Part shown: in pieces, positions 50,701 to 63,972 of the stretch
Position numbering within the stretch: position 1 is the stretch's first letter
How the letters are laid out: every line of letters begins with the position of its first letter
Assembly (NCBI GenBank): GCA_963070105.1
Contig: OY718807.1
Location: 3,941,001 to 4,005,000, forward strand
Length of the DNA stretch: 64,000 nt
From: Litomosoides sigmodontis
Taxonomy: Eukaryota; Nematoda; Chromadorea; Rhabditida; Onchocercidae
Direction: 5' to 3'
The notes under the pieces: model-generated
The model's input: only the letters and a program-made list of their open reading frames with translations
The model's database searches: none
What the model was told of the DNA's origin: nothing
Translations under genes and position numbers: made by a program

Positions 50701-53700
50701 AGAAAATGATATCTTTCACATACTTTTTGCATTTTAAAACACTTCTTCGTTAGTTAGTAATCCAACTAAATTCAAAATTAATTAACTGTTGCTAAGCAGC
50801 CTTTTATTCTGGCGACGATTGCAGTGATATTTAGATATTAAATTTTTATACAATAATGTTTTGAGCAAATGGAATTTGGTATTTGAAGGCTAGCAATAAT
50901 GCATTTCCCTTCTGTGCAGGTGGTCCAGGTGGTGGCAAAACCCGACATGCAGCTCGAGTGCAGGAAGCTTTAAGTAATTTTGGTCTTGTTCATATCTGTA
51001 TGCCTGATATGGTCCGTACAGCGATACTGCAATATCAGAACACTGATTTAGAATGGAAGGAAGCAGCAGAATTATATCAGCGAGGTTCAAATGAGCGGCA
51101 TTTTCAAAAAACTTTATCTATCTAAATCTTCAAAAAAAGATCTTTTAGTTTGTGTGAAAGCGATCAATCTGGAAAGTTCTATGAGTGCAGTAGCTGAATT
51201 CCTTGCGTATTATCTTCGGTGATTTAATAGTTTTGAGAATTTCTTGAAAACTTTTGCGTGAAAATTTTGATTGTTAAAGTAAAAAAAAAGGATGAAATTG
51301 ATGTTTCGGTAATATTTCAGGTGAATTGATACCAAATAATTTAGCGCTTGAGCTTGTGAAGGCTGAAATGGCTAAGCATCAGAACGCGAAGGCTTTCTTC
51401 CTTGAAGGTTTTCCACGTGAAGCCCGTCAGGTTGAAAATTTCGAACGTGAGGTAAAAACAGAATGAAATTACACAAAGAAATGACAACCTTCCGGTCAAC
51501 TATTCTCACTACCTAAAATAAAGAAATATTTATGGAGTTATTTATCTATGCATGACGAATAACTTAGGTGAGAGCTGTAAATATGGCAATAATTTTGGAT
51601 TACGACGAAAGTACGCTGCGGAATCACATGGAAAGACGTGGATTAGGCAAGGAAGTTATCGATGCAAAAATTCGTGAATTCAAACTTAAAACTCTACCGA
51701 GCGCTAAATATTTTGATGATCAACGATTGCTACATCTGGTTAGCTTGGTATTTTAAATAAATGAAATGGAAATAAATTAATTGCAGAAATGTGCTTAATT
51801 TCAGTTGATCGGATGTTTCATGTTCCATAAATATTGTTCTCTTGTTAAGAGATACTTTAAATATTGGAAATATTCCTGACATTTCAGATACCTGGTGAAC
51901 AAAGTGATCAATGGATTTTTGAACGGATGAAATTGCTCATCCAACGAGCAATGGAACTTGGAGTTCCTGTTACAACTTCAAAAGTAGCTTCACGAACAGG
52001 ATCACCACTACAACAACCTGATTCGGTATTTGAAAAATGCTTAAAATTGCAATAAAATAGTGCAATATCTCAGAGGCATTTCGAAATTCATTGAGTACTG
52101 TACTTCACGTTGCACGTGATTAAGGAGTTATTTTCTTGAATAAAGTGGACATTTTTAGGCCATTACTGTAGCACAAGCTGCAGCAGCTATAGAGGCTGAA
52201 GCAGACAATGTAGAAGCTTTTGAAAATAAAGCACCTCTGGCAACGAAGGATGAGGCGAAAGCGAGTGAAAAGGGGGAAGATAAAAAGCCGACCAGTAGTG
52301 GTCGTCGTGTCGGAGCAGAAGCTGAACCTGCGACTTCAGATCGAAATTCTCCCGCAGTGGCAAGGGACATCACAAATACTGCAACGGCAGCACCTGAGAA
52401 GAAAGCTACACCGCAAATGACACCTGGTATTGTGAAGTTTTAAAGGGCAAGAAAAGGATGAATGATCGAAAAATGACCATTTTGAGAGGGAAAGCGGGAA
52501 AGAAAAAAATCAAAGAAGCTTTTGACGATTAAAACTTGGATTCCTGCAAATCTTATTAATTTCAGGAAATAACAAGCCATCGACTGCTTTGAAACGTGAA
52601 CTTTCATCTCGAAGGAATACGGTACTTGCGCATACATTCATATGCAATCTTTCACTTCGTAGTAGCATGTTTATTCCAACAAAGCTTAATTATCCTTTCA
52701 CTCCTTAATTTCGTATCACAGAGATTGAAGTTTTAATTTACTTTAATAAGGAAGTAGTTGAGGAAGTATTAGTTTGAAGTTGTCCTTTCCTCGTTCGCTT
52801 CTTCATTAAAGCTAACGTCCAATCTTTCTTTTGTTAAATTTACTGCAAATATCAAGCAAATGTATTATAATTTCAACTACAGCTCGTTGAAATAAATGTT
52901 TTTCCAAGCTTCTGGACTTCATTTTTGTATTATTCAGAATTTTAACTGCTTTTTTAGGCCGATGGATTAAAACCTGATGAAATAGGAGGTGATTCTACGA
53001 TGAAGTCAGTAACCGATACTGAAATACGTGAAAAGACAGAAATATTAACAGCTAGCAGTGGTGAACTTCTGGATCAATTTAAAAGTTTAAGGAAATAATG
53101 AGATGACTTCATTTTAAATAGAAAAAGAAGTTTCTGCTTGCATATTAATTCCAACTGCAAAGTTTAATTCAGAAAGCGTAGCACAGCCGGCACTGGCAGC
53201 GCTCATTGCAACGGATGACGCATCGCTTCTAGAAAGGTCATCGCAATCATCGAAGCAATCGAGTATGGCCTTTTTCATATTTCGTTTTGGCTTTCACTGA
53301 ACACTTTGAATGGAAACAAATACGACGAATCCTCACTTCTTTCTCCGCGTAATCATCAATCATTTGCTGCAATTGCTTCTAGTACTACTAAAGCATTTAA
53401 GCCAGGCCAGGCGCTAAAAGGATGTCACGCAAACTTAGCAGGACAACTTCACAAACTTCGAAATCATCCGAAATGTCACTCCAATCTGTGCAAAGTGCCA
53501 AGAGTGACTGTCAATCAGTGCACAGCATCAGAAGTGAAAGTAAGCTTCATACGACAACTTTCCATTTTGTAAATTTTGTCATGATAATGAAAATTCTCCA
53601 TGATTTTTGAAGCCTAAACACTTTTGAATGATTGTAACAACCATAAAGACATGGCATGCTCACCTTCTCTTCTCTTATTCTGAATTTTACTCTTAAGCTT

Positions 53701-56700
53701 ACTATTCTTCTTATTAGGAACTTTAGCCAGAAATCTAATTAGCTACAATGGTGCTACCGATTAATTCAAACTTAATGAATTCCACACAATTACGTATTTA
53801 GCAGCTATGCTAAACATTGGAACAATTAATTAATAATGTTGAAATATTAATAAATTTTCCGAAGTAAAAAATTTTAAAGGTCTATGAACGGTGGTACCCT
53901 TTTAGTGGTAGGCCTATTTTCTTCTCGAACTGCGACATTGCATCATTAAATGTCTATCTATTTTCATCTCAATTGCTAATCAGTAAATTATCTATAGCTT
54001 ATTAATTATTAGCTATTGTAAAATGCTACAAAAATAAAGCAACTGACCGTGAAAACAATAGAAATAATGACAAATCGGAAAATCCAACTAACCAACTACA
54101 CGACGGTTGCTGCAAGATTGAGGAGCTTTGACTGCTAATTACTACTGCAACTTTCCATAACAGCATGGAGAGAATGCAAATTTCACTCTAATTTTTCCTT
54201 ATTATTGACGATGATAATGATGAGGATGTTGTTGTTGTTGTTGTTGCTTAGACAACGTCAACATCATCGATGAATTCAAATTCTTCAAGTAGGTTTTAGC
54301 ACTTCAATATTTCACTATCTTTCATAAGTTTCTTCAGTGGTGTCTTCATTGCTTTCAGTTCATTTACAGTTCGTACAACATTTTTCGGCTGCAATTTTTG
54401 CGGATACTTTTTTTTTTTCACTTCCGAAAACATTTACTATTGCCGTGTTTTAGGTCAGCTAGCAACCGATGGACCATTGTCCGATTTGAAATCAAACACT
54501 CCTTCAGCAGACGACCGCTTTCCACCTGGTCTACCCAACAATGCATCGGCTATCGTCATTGTTGGTAGGCAGAATTTGTGAATTTTATGATAATGATGGA
54601 CAGAAGCGTGCCCGTGAGGTCAAATAAATTATTAAATTAATTAGTTATCATAAAATATATAAAAATATTATATTAAATTTTTACAATAACACTTGAAAAT
54701 ATTATATCAAAAAGAAATTAAAAAATTCCGCTTCTCCATTATGTATTTGATCTACTTCATAATTTTTTTCCTCTTTTTGAATTCTTTCCATCAAAAAGTC
54801 AATTTATTTGAAGAGGTGTAGAATAAGGAATATTTCAATGCGTACAAAATGAATTTGGTTACGATGCTTTTATGAATTATGATGCTTTTATGGCGCCGCT
54901 AAGTGTGAAAAAAATTCACTTTAATCAAATGAATGTGCTTTTAAGTAAAGCCTACTCTAATACATAAAGATGTATTCAGGATGTCTTTGATCATTTACAT
55001 AGATTGAACAGAGCTGAAACACTAAAATATATATTCCTTCTTAAAAAATCAAAGTTCCGAATTTTACAACATTTCAGATTTAAAAATATTCTTCTACTAA
55101 ACTTCTTAACTTATGATATATCAAAATTGTTAAATGAAACAAAAATTTGAGTATGCTTCAGGTCCTCCAGGCTCTAACAAAGCAGAAATTTCAAAACGTT
55201 TAGCATGTCGGTACGATGGCTTTACACATCTTAGCATGGGTGATTTACTCAGAGGAGAAGTGCAAGCGAATGCTGATGATCAGTTGTGGCAAAGAATTGG
55301 GAAGAAAATGAATGCCGGTGAGCCGGTGCCTACGGTAGCTCCTTTCTTGCGTTTTCACTTTTTAAATTTTACACTAAAATATATGCTAATACATCCATTT
55401 AGGAGCTCTCTTTTTTAATGCTATTTGCTTGCAGAAAATTTGCCGCGAATTGCTCTATTCAAAAATTTACAATGACGATAGCGGTAGCAGCGGTTATGTC
55501 ATCGAAGGCTATCCGCGTGCAAAAAATCAGGCCATCGATTTTGAGAAACAGGTAGGTAGCTTGGTTTTGGTGATACAATTAGAAGCGGCGGTTGAAAAAA
55601 GGAATGTTTTTTCCTTTTCAGATTGATCCGCTTACATTAGTGATTTTAATCGATTGCACTGAAGAATTTTGCATTAAAGCTATTGCGAAACGAAAGAAGG
55701 ATGAACTGACAAATAGGCAAGGTAAGTGGAGGAGGATGTTCCAGAACTCTTAATTATTTCTCTAGGTAGCAGTTTTAATTGCAAAAGAGCGAATGTGTCC
55801 TTTACCATTGCTAACATATATGTGTATGCATAGGTGTAAGTAGGAGTAGCTCACTTAATTAAATACCTAAAGTAATTCACAGTTGAATTGTGAGTGAAAT
55901 TAAGTGTGTATGAACAGTGGTTTCGAATTTCACAGTTAAAGTGAGTGGAGGAGAAAGAAGGTAAGGTGTGAAAATGCCGACGCCGTGTGATGATGTTAGC
56001 ATTAGCTTACAAGAGCGACCATCGTGTGTGGTAGTTATAGTAAGACTGACTGAGAGAAACTTAAACGGAACGACAACAACAAAACGGTTCAGTAGTTGTA
56101 ATCAATTCTTTCGTTATTTAATTAGGTGATGAATATTTGATGGATTTCTTAAAATTGTGCTAAACACATTTTGACTTGTTTCACAGCAATCGATCGTTGC
56201 ATGAAAGGAATTAAAAAAACAAGAAAAAAACGAAGTTATTTTTTTTCGCTCTCAATTTTTTTAGACGATAATACGGAAGCGGCGGTCAGCACACGTTTGC
56301 AAATGTTCAAGCAGAACACACTACCAATGTTGAGATATTTCGATAAGAAAGGGAAACTTAAAGTGGTATGTATATTTTGTGACTTTTTAAATAATTAAAT
56401 TAGACAAACCATCTGCCAGTGTGTGCTGCTAGCATTGCAATAATAAATTAAGTATGCTATTTATGAAACAAGGAATAAATCATTGATGCACAATCGGCAT
56501 TTCCTTTTATTGCTAGCCATCAATTCAATAAATTTCAAAAATTAACAATAGAAAAAGTTCAAGCGTTCAAAAAAAATGATTGTTAGTGTTATTTGATTAA
56601 AATTGTCTGAGACCAAGAATTGAAATATTTGCAGTAGAGAGTTAATTTTTCCTAGATTGATGGTGACAATGATTTGGATAAGATTTTTGAAGAAATCGTC

Positions 56701-56907
56701 GAAGAGCTCGACAGCACTCCTCTCGGAAAAGGTAATTTTTTCAGTATTAAGATTTTTTTTTTAGTGAAAATATCATTGGTGGGTGAAATGAGGTGAAGTA
56801 ACATCCTAAGTTTCACGCCTTCCAATAACACGACATGATGTCACGTGAATTCAACTTTTCCAGGGCAAAAAGGTGAGTGGTTATCACGAAAGGGCACTGC
56901 ACAATAA
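47780..56907 (+). CDS. AK5-type tandem adenylate kinase-like protein
   Basis: Animal adenylate kinase 5 interconverts ATP, AMP and ADP with two kinase domains. This gene shows the same architecture in about 17 exons (about 650 residues). The first exon encodes YLQEHAIPQLFE, joined to SLITGLICNKPEDPIKFLEN, the AK5 N-terminal dimerisation-type helix. Domain 1 (50520-52030) has P-loop GGPGGGKT, PDMVR, EGFPREARQ and MERRG. A Ser/Ala/Lys-rich linker (52160-53540) includes SRKLSRTTSQTSKSSEMSLQ; its exons close in phase. Domain 2 (54530-56740) has GPPGSNKA, FTHLSMGDLLRGEV, EGYPRAKNQ, RQDDN and RLQMFKQNTLPMLRYF. Domain 1 lacks the usual LID Arg/Asp-Asp signature and domain 2 has a degenerate P-loop, so catalytic competence is doubtful. 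The short terminal exon (56864-56907) is inferred from phase and ends in TAA. Confidence 0.88.
54230..54247. repeat. (GTT)n microsatellite in AK5-like intron
   Basis: Six GTT units in an intron of the adenylate-kinase gene. Confidence 0.85.
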
Positions 56908-57413
56908 TCAATGCTTTCCCGCATCAGCGATGATAATAGTTGTCGCTGAGAGGTTGTTATCAGCGCTTTGTGGATACTTTGAAGTATTTCTGAGCTTTTT
57001 ATTTCATTATCAATCAATGTGACGTCATCGCAGTGGTGAATTCAACACATTACGGAAGTGAGGAACGGGAATGACAGGAATGGCTGAGAACTTTCGCAAC
57101 TGCTAGCTATCTTTAATTCAAGCGGAGCTTTTTCGCAATGTTAAAGCAACGAATAAACAAGTGAATAGTTAGAGTGAAATAAAAATACACACCGAAATAT
57201 ATAAAAAAAATAGGTAAATGATGTCTCTCCCATAGACAGTGTAAACAAGAAAGTTGTGGAATATCTGACATACTTCATTACTGGACTGCTCACCTAAATA
57301 CAACCAATACTTCCAACAAGCACCATTCTAAAAAAAGAATTTCGGACGCGGAGGAATCAACAGTTAATTAATTAATGCATGATAATTTCATCAGATTTAA
57401 CTAAAAAAAAAGT
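56908..57413. other. Convergent 3' region, AK5-like gene and innexin
   Basis: Contains the AATAAA of the adenylate-kinase gene and the 3' region of the innexin. No other feature seen. Confidence 0.6.
57152..57157 (+). terminator. Poly-A signal AATAAA of AK5-like gene
   Basis: First AATAAA after the proposed stop, 244 bases downstream. Confidence 0.45.
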
Positions 57414-60366
57414 CTAAACTTCAGTAGGTGTATTCTGCCGTAGCTGCGATCCAGGGCTGCCATAAACATTCTCAACGGAATGATTCTGAGATTGTCTAAT
57501 TCGAACCTGTGCCATTGCTCGGATAGGTAAGGTTCCATCAACGAAATCTTCCAGGACTGGTGCAGTTCCATAGTTTGACTCACATAGTGGTGAGTGTGAC
57601 ATTTGACTTGGTACAGGTATATTACCTTTTGAAGAGTAAAGAGACTGAAAGAAAAATTCAACTTTTCCAAGCCATCAAACTATTCAAAAATATTTTTGTT
57701 CACTTCAATTAAATCCTTTAAAGTTTGAAAGAAAAAAAAAACTATCCGATGAGATTTTTGCATGCAAAATGGATATGTATGGAAAAATTGAAACCTTAAT
57801 GTTTCGCCCAAAATTCCCATAATACTTTTTACTCGCCTTGTTGTTGTTGATGAGTATTGCCTTCTCATCTGAGGACACACTCGACGTTTGCTTACTGTCA
57901 TTCTCCAGCGAAATGTTTCGCTGTAAAAATGAAATTCTAGAAATTCATAGCGAAAATGAAACTGGACTTTTAATTTGAAAATTTGAAAAGATTCAAATTT
58001 CATCAGCAATTCATTGCTGACGAGATGAAAGGATGTTTGTAACAAATAGTCCAAACCTGCTTTGAATAAATTTGGATCAACTCGTTGACAAGATCCCGAG
58101 ATATCCTAGCATCGACATGTTCATTGATAAATTTCAACAACAGTACACCATCAGGTCGAAGGAAATCCTCTATGAAACGTTTCATAACTTCGCTGCGAAA
58201 TTCGGACACCTTCAACAAAATTTATTTCAATATTACAAACTAGCGATGCATTCACAAGTGATTTGTTCTTCCATTTCAATCTTTTTTAGCTTTAATTAAT
58301 GAAATTAAATATATATATTAAAAAATATGCTTAAGACAATAGCTTCGCACAAAAATATTATTTTACTTAAGTCATATTTTATTAGAAATAAATTTCAACA
58401 CTCCTAGCAAACGTCGAATTAATGAAGCGACTTAGAAGAAAGAAAAATGAAGTAAAAAAGAAGTGTAAAATGAATGAATACCTTCCATTCACATTTGTTA
58501 ATATTCCACAGTACCAATTGCGCACGCGCTCTTGACACACACATTAGAAAGAGATAGTATGCGAAGTTAATACACGTGCAAATACCTACGAAAATCAGCC
58601 AAAACAACAGGAACAGGTAAAATTTCTCATTGATCATATTCATCATAATCACGCATTGTACAGTGTGTCGTTGTACGTTACCGAGACGACGTACCTGAAA
58701 TTACACTTTTTTCTCAGAATTTTATAATTATTAGATGTGATGTTTTAGATACTTTATAGATATTTTTAAATTTTATAAACTCAAATAAAATTATGGAATA
58801 AAGTTAATGAAAGTTGAACCTGGAAGTCACACATTATAACACGCGGAAACATTGCTGATTCCGTCCATTCCTTTCCAGATGCGAGATCCGTTATTGTCTA
58901 TAAAACATTTTTTTTTTGAATTTTTTCAGTCATTAATGATGCAAATAGTGAAAGTACTACTTCGGAGCATTTAAAATCCTGCAAATTACCACTAAAAAAC
59001 AGTGAGCGAACTAAATTTCATTTTATTAGGTGAAATACTTTATAGGTTCTCATATTATCAATAACAACATTGATTATCGATTGACGATCTGATCTAATCA
59101 CCGAGTTATTTGGGATGAAAAAGAAGAGTGAAAATTAGTAGGCACCTGAAAACCCCATTGCAGGTAGTCACCGCCAAAGAAGTGGTTCAACATGTAAATC
59201 TGACCAACGATGTTTAATACATAAAGAAGCTTAGTGACCAAGTACAGTATTGTAGCATTTCGACCCGATCGGGCAAACCCCTAAAGTACAAATATTCAAA
59301 ATTCTGAAATGCATGAGGAAAAAATTATTATAGAAGGAGCACTTCAAATTTTTTCATAAAAATCTAACTATTTTTGAGCCTTCTTGAGAGCTGAAAACTG
59401 ATACGGTATCGCTGATATATTCGGCCAAATTACGAATTTCAATGTCACGACTATCACCATGCAAAGCGGAACATTTCTTCGCTTCCTTTACTATCCCTTG
59501 TGGTTGTATCGCTAATAAATAATTCACGATGTTTAAGTTAAAATTCCGAAAAAGCTAGTGGAATGTTAACTGACACTTGAAATAAGCCAAATAATTTAGC
59601 TGACACATTTCATACTACTGAACAGTCGAAAGGTACTGTTCCATTCTACCACAAAAAATTAAGCATTCAATTCTGAAATGAGGAAAGTTCTCGAAAAATT
59701 ACCTGTTTCTTTGTAGAAAATGTTCCAGAAGTAGTTTGGAGCAAAAAACATCAATGCTTGCAGCGCTAGCACTATCGGTACCCACTAAAATGTTACAAAA
59801 TGCTATCGGTACCTATTTTATTTTCACAATTTAATTTATTAGTTCAACGAAATGGACGTGCACCATTCACACGAATATGGCAAAATAGCCAACTTGAGCT
59901 TCCTCAATTCAAATAATTGATACCCGATAATAGCTGATTTGATCTTTTCGTTCGTTTAATTCATCCGGTATCTGTTCCGTAAACGGTATATAATATGAAT
60001 TCTGAATGAAACAGTAATCCTCTGCATACCTTTCCCAACCACCTCAAAAGCAAGTTTTCGCTTTAACAGAGATTCTTAAAAATTGAAAATGAAATAAAAC
60101 AAGAGCTTTCACTCTTGTTTCTCTAAATTCATAATTAAGCAAATAAATGAAATTTGATGAAAATTATCGGGACACTCACCTCGAAATTCCATTGGTACCC
60201 AACACTGAATTGGTGAACCAAAGTATTGCTTTGCTGAGATTGCTAGTGCTGCTAAGGCAAGCAGCAAAGATGTTGCATAATAATTTAAAAAGTCCACTCG
60301 ATCAGCAACCATCTGTGGCTTCACCACTCGATGGATGTATTCTGAGATCAATGGAATACCAATCAT
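57414..60366 (-). CDS. Innexin gap-junction protein
   Basis: Four-pass channel protein that forms invertebrate gap junctions. About 400 residues in nine or ten exons. The start (60366) is two bases after a TTTTAAACAG acceptor. Exon 1 has the family N-terminus DRVDFLNYYATSLLLALAAL and AISAKQYFGSPIQCWVP. Exon 2 (about 59934-60042) opens GWERYAEDYCFIQNSYYIP, supplying the extracellular Cys. The signature is split by an intron and reads YYRWVPIVLALQ, where most innexins have YYQWV. Later exons give YVLNIVGQIYMLNHFFGG, YLQWGFQ, RLGNVQRHTVQCVIMMNM, FYLFLLFWLIFVGICTC and the C-terminal FLRPDGVLLLKFINEH. The tail is Ser/Asn/Thr-rich and variable, ending NTPTEV before TAG. Family identity is certain; the particular innexin is not assigned. 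Confidence 0.95.
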
Positions 60367-62969
60367 TTCTGTTTAAAATAACCTGGAAATTTTTGAACTC
60401 CGCTTAGTTGGGATCAGAATTTAAATTAAGCTTTAGTAAACGAGTAGCGTAACTTCCCTCAATATTAGCTATAAAAATTTCTCTAAATTTAACTCAAATC
60501 GAATATTAATTTGAAAAATTCATTGCGCGTTAGAAGTAAGTTGAATAATTTGCAAACAAACAAAAATAACAATTAACATTAAACAAACAAATAGTTTTTT
60601 CATAATTAATTAAGCCACAACTTCTCAACATAATGCTCCAAACCTGAAATTTCAATAGTAACTTTTCAAAGTAAGGAAAACATTGAAATTTTGTTCAGCA
60701 AAAAGTAACCTCAATTTCAATTTACAATAAGTAAATAAGGGTGAAGAATTAATTCAAAAGAAATCATTTCACCAATTCTCTCACTCTACCTATCATCGCC
60801 ATGCCATCAGATTGAATACAAAGCCGCGCAATTGATGAAAGAGCGCAAATTGTACTGTACAAAAACCTATGAACAACACAAGTTCAGCACATTTCCAGTA
60901 AAAGTATTCAGAGTAATTAGACAGTGCAAAATATTTAGAATGCAATTATTTAAATTTTTGAATTATTTCACATCAAAATATTGCTCTTGAGCATTTCAAA
61001 AATTGTTATGTATCTCTGACAATTATTACGTCGGAAAAGATCTAACAGTCAGCGACAGGCAAATATGCCAGGTAAATATGCATGAAGGCTTCCTAGCGCT
61101 GTTGTGCAACATTTAAAGTGTTTGTTTGTTATGTAATTTGCATAAATAACGCACTGACCTTCAGAGATCAATTCACATGCGATGGAAATATTTTTGTGTT
61201 AATTTAACAAAATCAATTAAAAAACTTAATTTATAAATAAAAATTAAAGGAGAAGAACTAATCGACCAAATAGGAAGAAGCGACCAAATTTGCAATGGGT
61301 CACATATGCCCACTAAAACTCACAATGGTTGTCGTTGACCCTTGTCAAATTGACCTCCAATTCTCCTCTCCTCTCGTCAATCGATTCAGCAGAAACACAG
61401 TGGTCAATAGGATGGAACACAAGCATAAGCGTCGTAATCTCCGAATGCCCAATGATAGCTGTCGTCAGCGAAACATCTGTTTCAATTATTAAAAATTTCG
61501 GAAGTAAAAAAATGATTACAGTGGAACTTCTTCGGAAGAAAACAAGCTAATCATACAATTATCTGTCAATCAATACACACCTCCTAATTATCGCAGTAGC
61601 AGCAGATAATAATCATAAGTTGTAATTTTTTAAAAAGTTTTCGAAAATTAGAAAAAAAAAGATATTTGAAAGAAAGCTATATGAGAGAGAGAGAGAATTA
61701 AACGTTAGATTATAATATTTTGGAATTTTGAATTTTACATTCTTTGAATGTGACGATAAGTACAATGCAAAGTGCAAAAGAGATAGTGATAATTTAGCAG
61801 TGATAAGAAGGACGAAAAGGGGATGATTTGCCGGAAATTTCATACGGAAAGGACAATTTGAATAAATGTCGTACAGGGAACATTGGATATTTGCTAGTGT
61901 AAAATGAATTATGAAACTTGGAAAGAAGCAGAAGAGGTGAAAGAATAGCATGAAGTGAAGAGATCCATCTTTCGGATACCAGCAATAAAGGGAGAGAGAG
62001 AGAGAGAGAGAGAGAGATCCAGACCTCTCGCATCCTGTCCACCACCATACTTGTTGCCATCTCTCAGTGCCCCTCACCGAACGATTTAGTGAACAGAAGA
62101 AGGAATTGTGGTGGTCGTTTGTCCAATGCTAATTGCTAACGTGCGACAACGACGCTTCATGTCGTAGAGGATTGGTGGATAATGGATAGGAACGCATACG
62201 TACTGCATATGTACCTCTCAGAGATAGCAATCTGAAATTCCGCATAGCACGTGACATTTCTTTCGAATTTCAAATTTCAAAATGAAGGATGGTCGGAGAT
62301 AAGGTTCGACATTGTTTTCAATGCAGAAGTTTGGATGGCTTGATCTGATCGGTAACGCTGCACACACATCCATCCTGCGATTGGGTCATTTCACTTTTCA
62401 GTGATTGAGTGGAAATAATTTTTATTTGATGAATTTATTGCTAGTCAATTTCTCTATTAAAACGCATGATATTTCATTTCACACTTCAGCGTTTCGATCT
62501 TGCTTTTGCTGTTCATTTAGAGATGTTGTATTAGCCTGCTAAAGTCACTTAGCGTACACGTCATGCCATGTTTTTCACTGAATTAATTATTTCATTTCGT
62601 ATGTACGTATGCAATCATTTCACCGTTGACTTACTTAAACGATATCGATCATATATCACTGGAAAAGTGCAACAGATGTTCGAAGGTGAAAGTGGTTTGG
62701 AAGGAATTAAGTTGAAATTAAATTAGTGAGCTAATTGATACGGTTTTGCTGTGAGCTTACCAATCGAATTGATATTACAGCGATCAAGAACGATAGCATT
62801 TAATTCGATAGAATTTTATTGTTGCAATTTAAAAATTATAAATGGAAAATTTCTCAAAAACTGTTCCATTCATATTTGATGGCAATTTCATTTCCGGTTC
62901 ATTAAGCAACACTTTCGCCTCGAACTCTGCTTGAAATTTCCTATCATTTGTATCGCTGCTTTGGTAGAA
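60367..62969. other. Region between innexin and GPDH pseudogene
   Basis: Divergent upstream DNA. It contains a (GA)n repeat at 61992-62017, and the minus-strand open frames through it are repeat-driven. No exon chain or RNA gene was supported. Confidence 0.5.
61992..62017. repeat. (GA)n microsatellite
   Basis: Thirteen uninterrupted GA units. Confidence 0.95.
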
Positions 62970-63972
62970 TGAAGCAGAAAGCTTATAGGTTCAGGTAACT
63001 GGGGTGCAACCATTGCGCTAATTGTTGAACGGAATGCGGAAAAATGCAGGAATGACTTTGATCCAGAAGTTCGCATGGAGGGTTCACGAGGAAAGCGCAA
63101 ACGGAATGAAACTTACTGAAGTTATTAATACACATCATGAAAATGTGAAGTATTTGCCGGGCAAGAAATTATCACCGAATGTGGTAGCTATTGCAGACTT
63201 AGCACCGGCAGTGATATACTTATCTTTGTGACACGTCATCAATTTGTGGAAAGTATTTGCATTCAATTAAAGGGTCACTTGAAAGAAGGTGCTTTGGTCA
63301 TTTCACTCATTAACGGTTTCCTGATTAATAGGAAAGAGGGAGTGCTTCGTTTGGCGTCTGAAGGAATTCGAGAACTGCTTAGCATTGATACAGCGGTGCT
63401 GATGGGAGCAAATCTGGCGCACGAGGTGGCAAATGATGAATTCTCGGAGGCAACAATTGGCTGCGAAGAACAGGGAGAGAAATGGCCAATGTTGAAAAAA
63501 TTATTTGAAAATGACAATTTAACCGAAGATTCGAATACTGTTGAATTGTGCGGTGGTTTAAAGAATACAGTAGCATGTGCAAGTATGGCTTAGGATACGG
63601 AAGTAACACGAAAGTAGCTATCATACGACTGAGATTGTTGGAGATTATTTCATTCGTTGAGGTTCTATCACGGCGCAAATATTCGAGCATATTTCGAAAG
63701 TTGTAGAATAGGTGATCTCATTGCAACGTGCACTGCTACGTAAAATATGTGAGGCATTTGTTAGGACGAACAAATCGATGGAGGACTTGGGACGAGAAAT
63801 GCCAAACGGACAGAGTGCTCAAGGTCCGGCAACTGCTGAAGCAGTGTTTGTGATGCCGAAGAAGCACAGTATGATTTCAAGATTTCCATCATCTGTTGCA
63901 GTCTATCAAATATGCGCAGAACAACTCTCACCAAATCTTCCTATTCAGCGCCTACATGAATGCAAAAGTTAA
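62970..63972 (+). pseudogene. Glycerol-3-phosphate dehydrogenase processed pseudogene
   Basis: Cytosolic NAD-dependent glycerol-3-phosphate dehydrogenase homology runs for about 1 kb, from the Rossmann motif [18 protein letters not shown] (62982) almost to the C-terminus, with no introns. Recognisable blocks: [90 protein letters not shown] and EAFVRTNKSMED. The reading frame changes at least five times (frames 0, 1, 0, 2, 0, 1 in order), and in-frame stops follow each change, so no functional protein can be made. Every other protein gene traced here has introns, so the uninterrupted copy fits reverse transcription of an mRNA. The window ends too soon to see a poly-A tail or target-site duplication. 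The intact parent gene is not in the window. Confidence 0.92.

Noticed and set aside
53306..53572. 88-codon frame in the AK5-like linker
   Set aside because: Phase from both neighbouring exons selects a different frame (the Ser-rich one), so this is a shadow.
61613..62077. 154-codon minus-strand open frame with Ser/Leu repeats
   Set aside because: Generated by the GA microsatellite and AT-rich DNA; no domain or splice logic.
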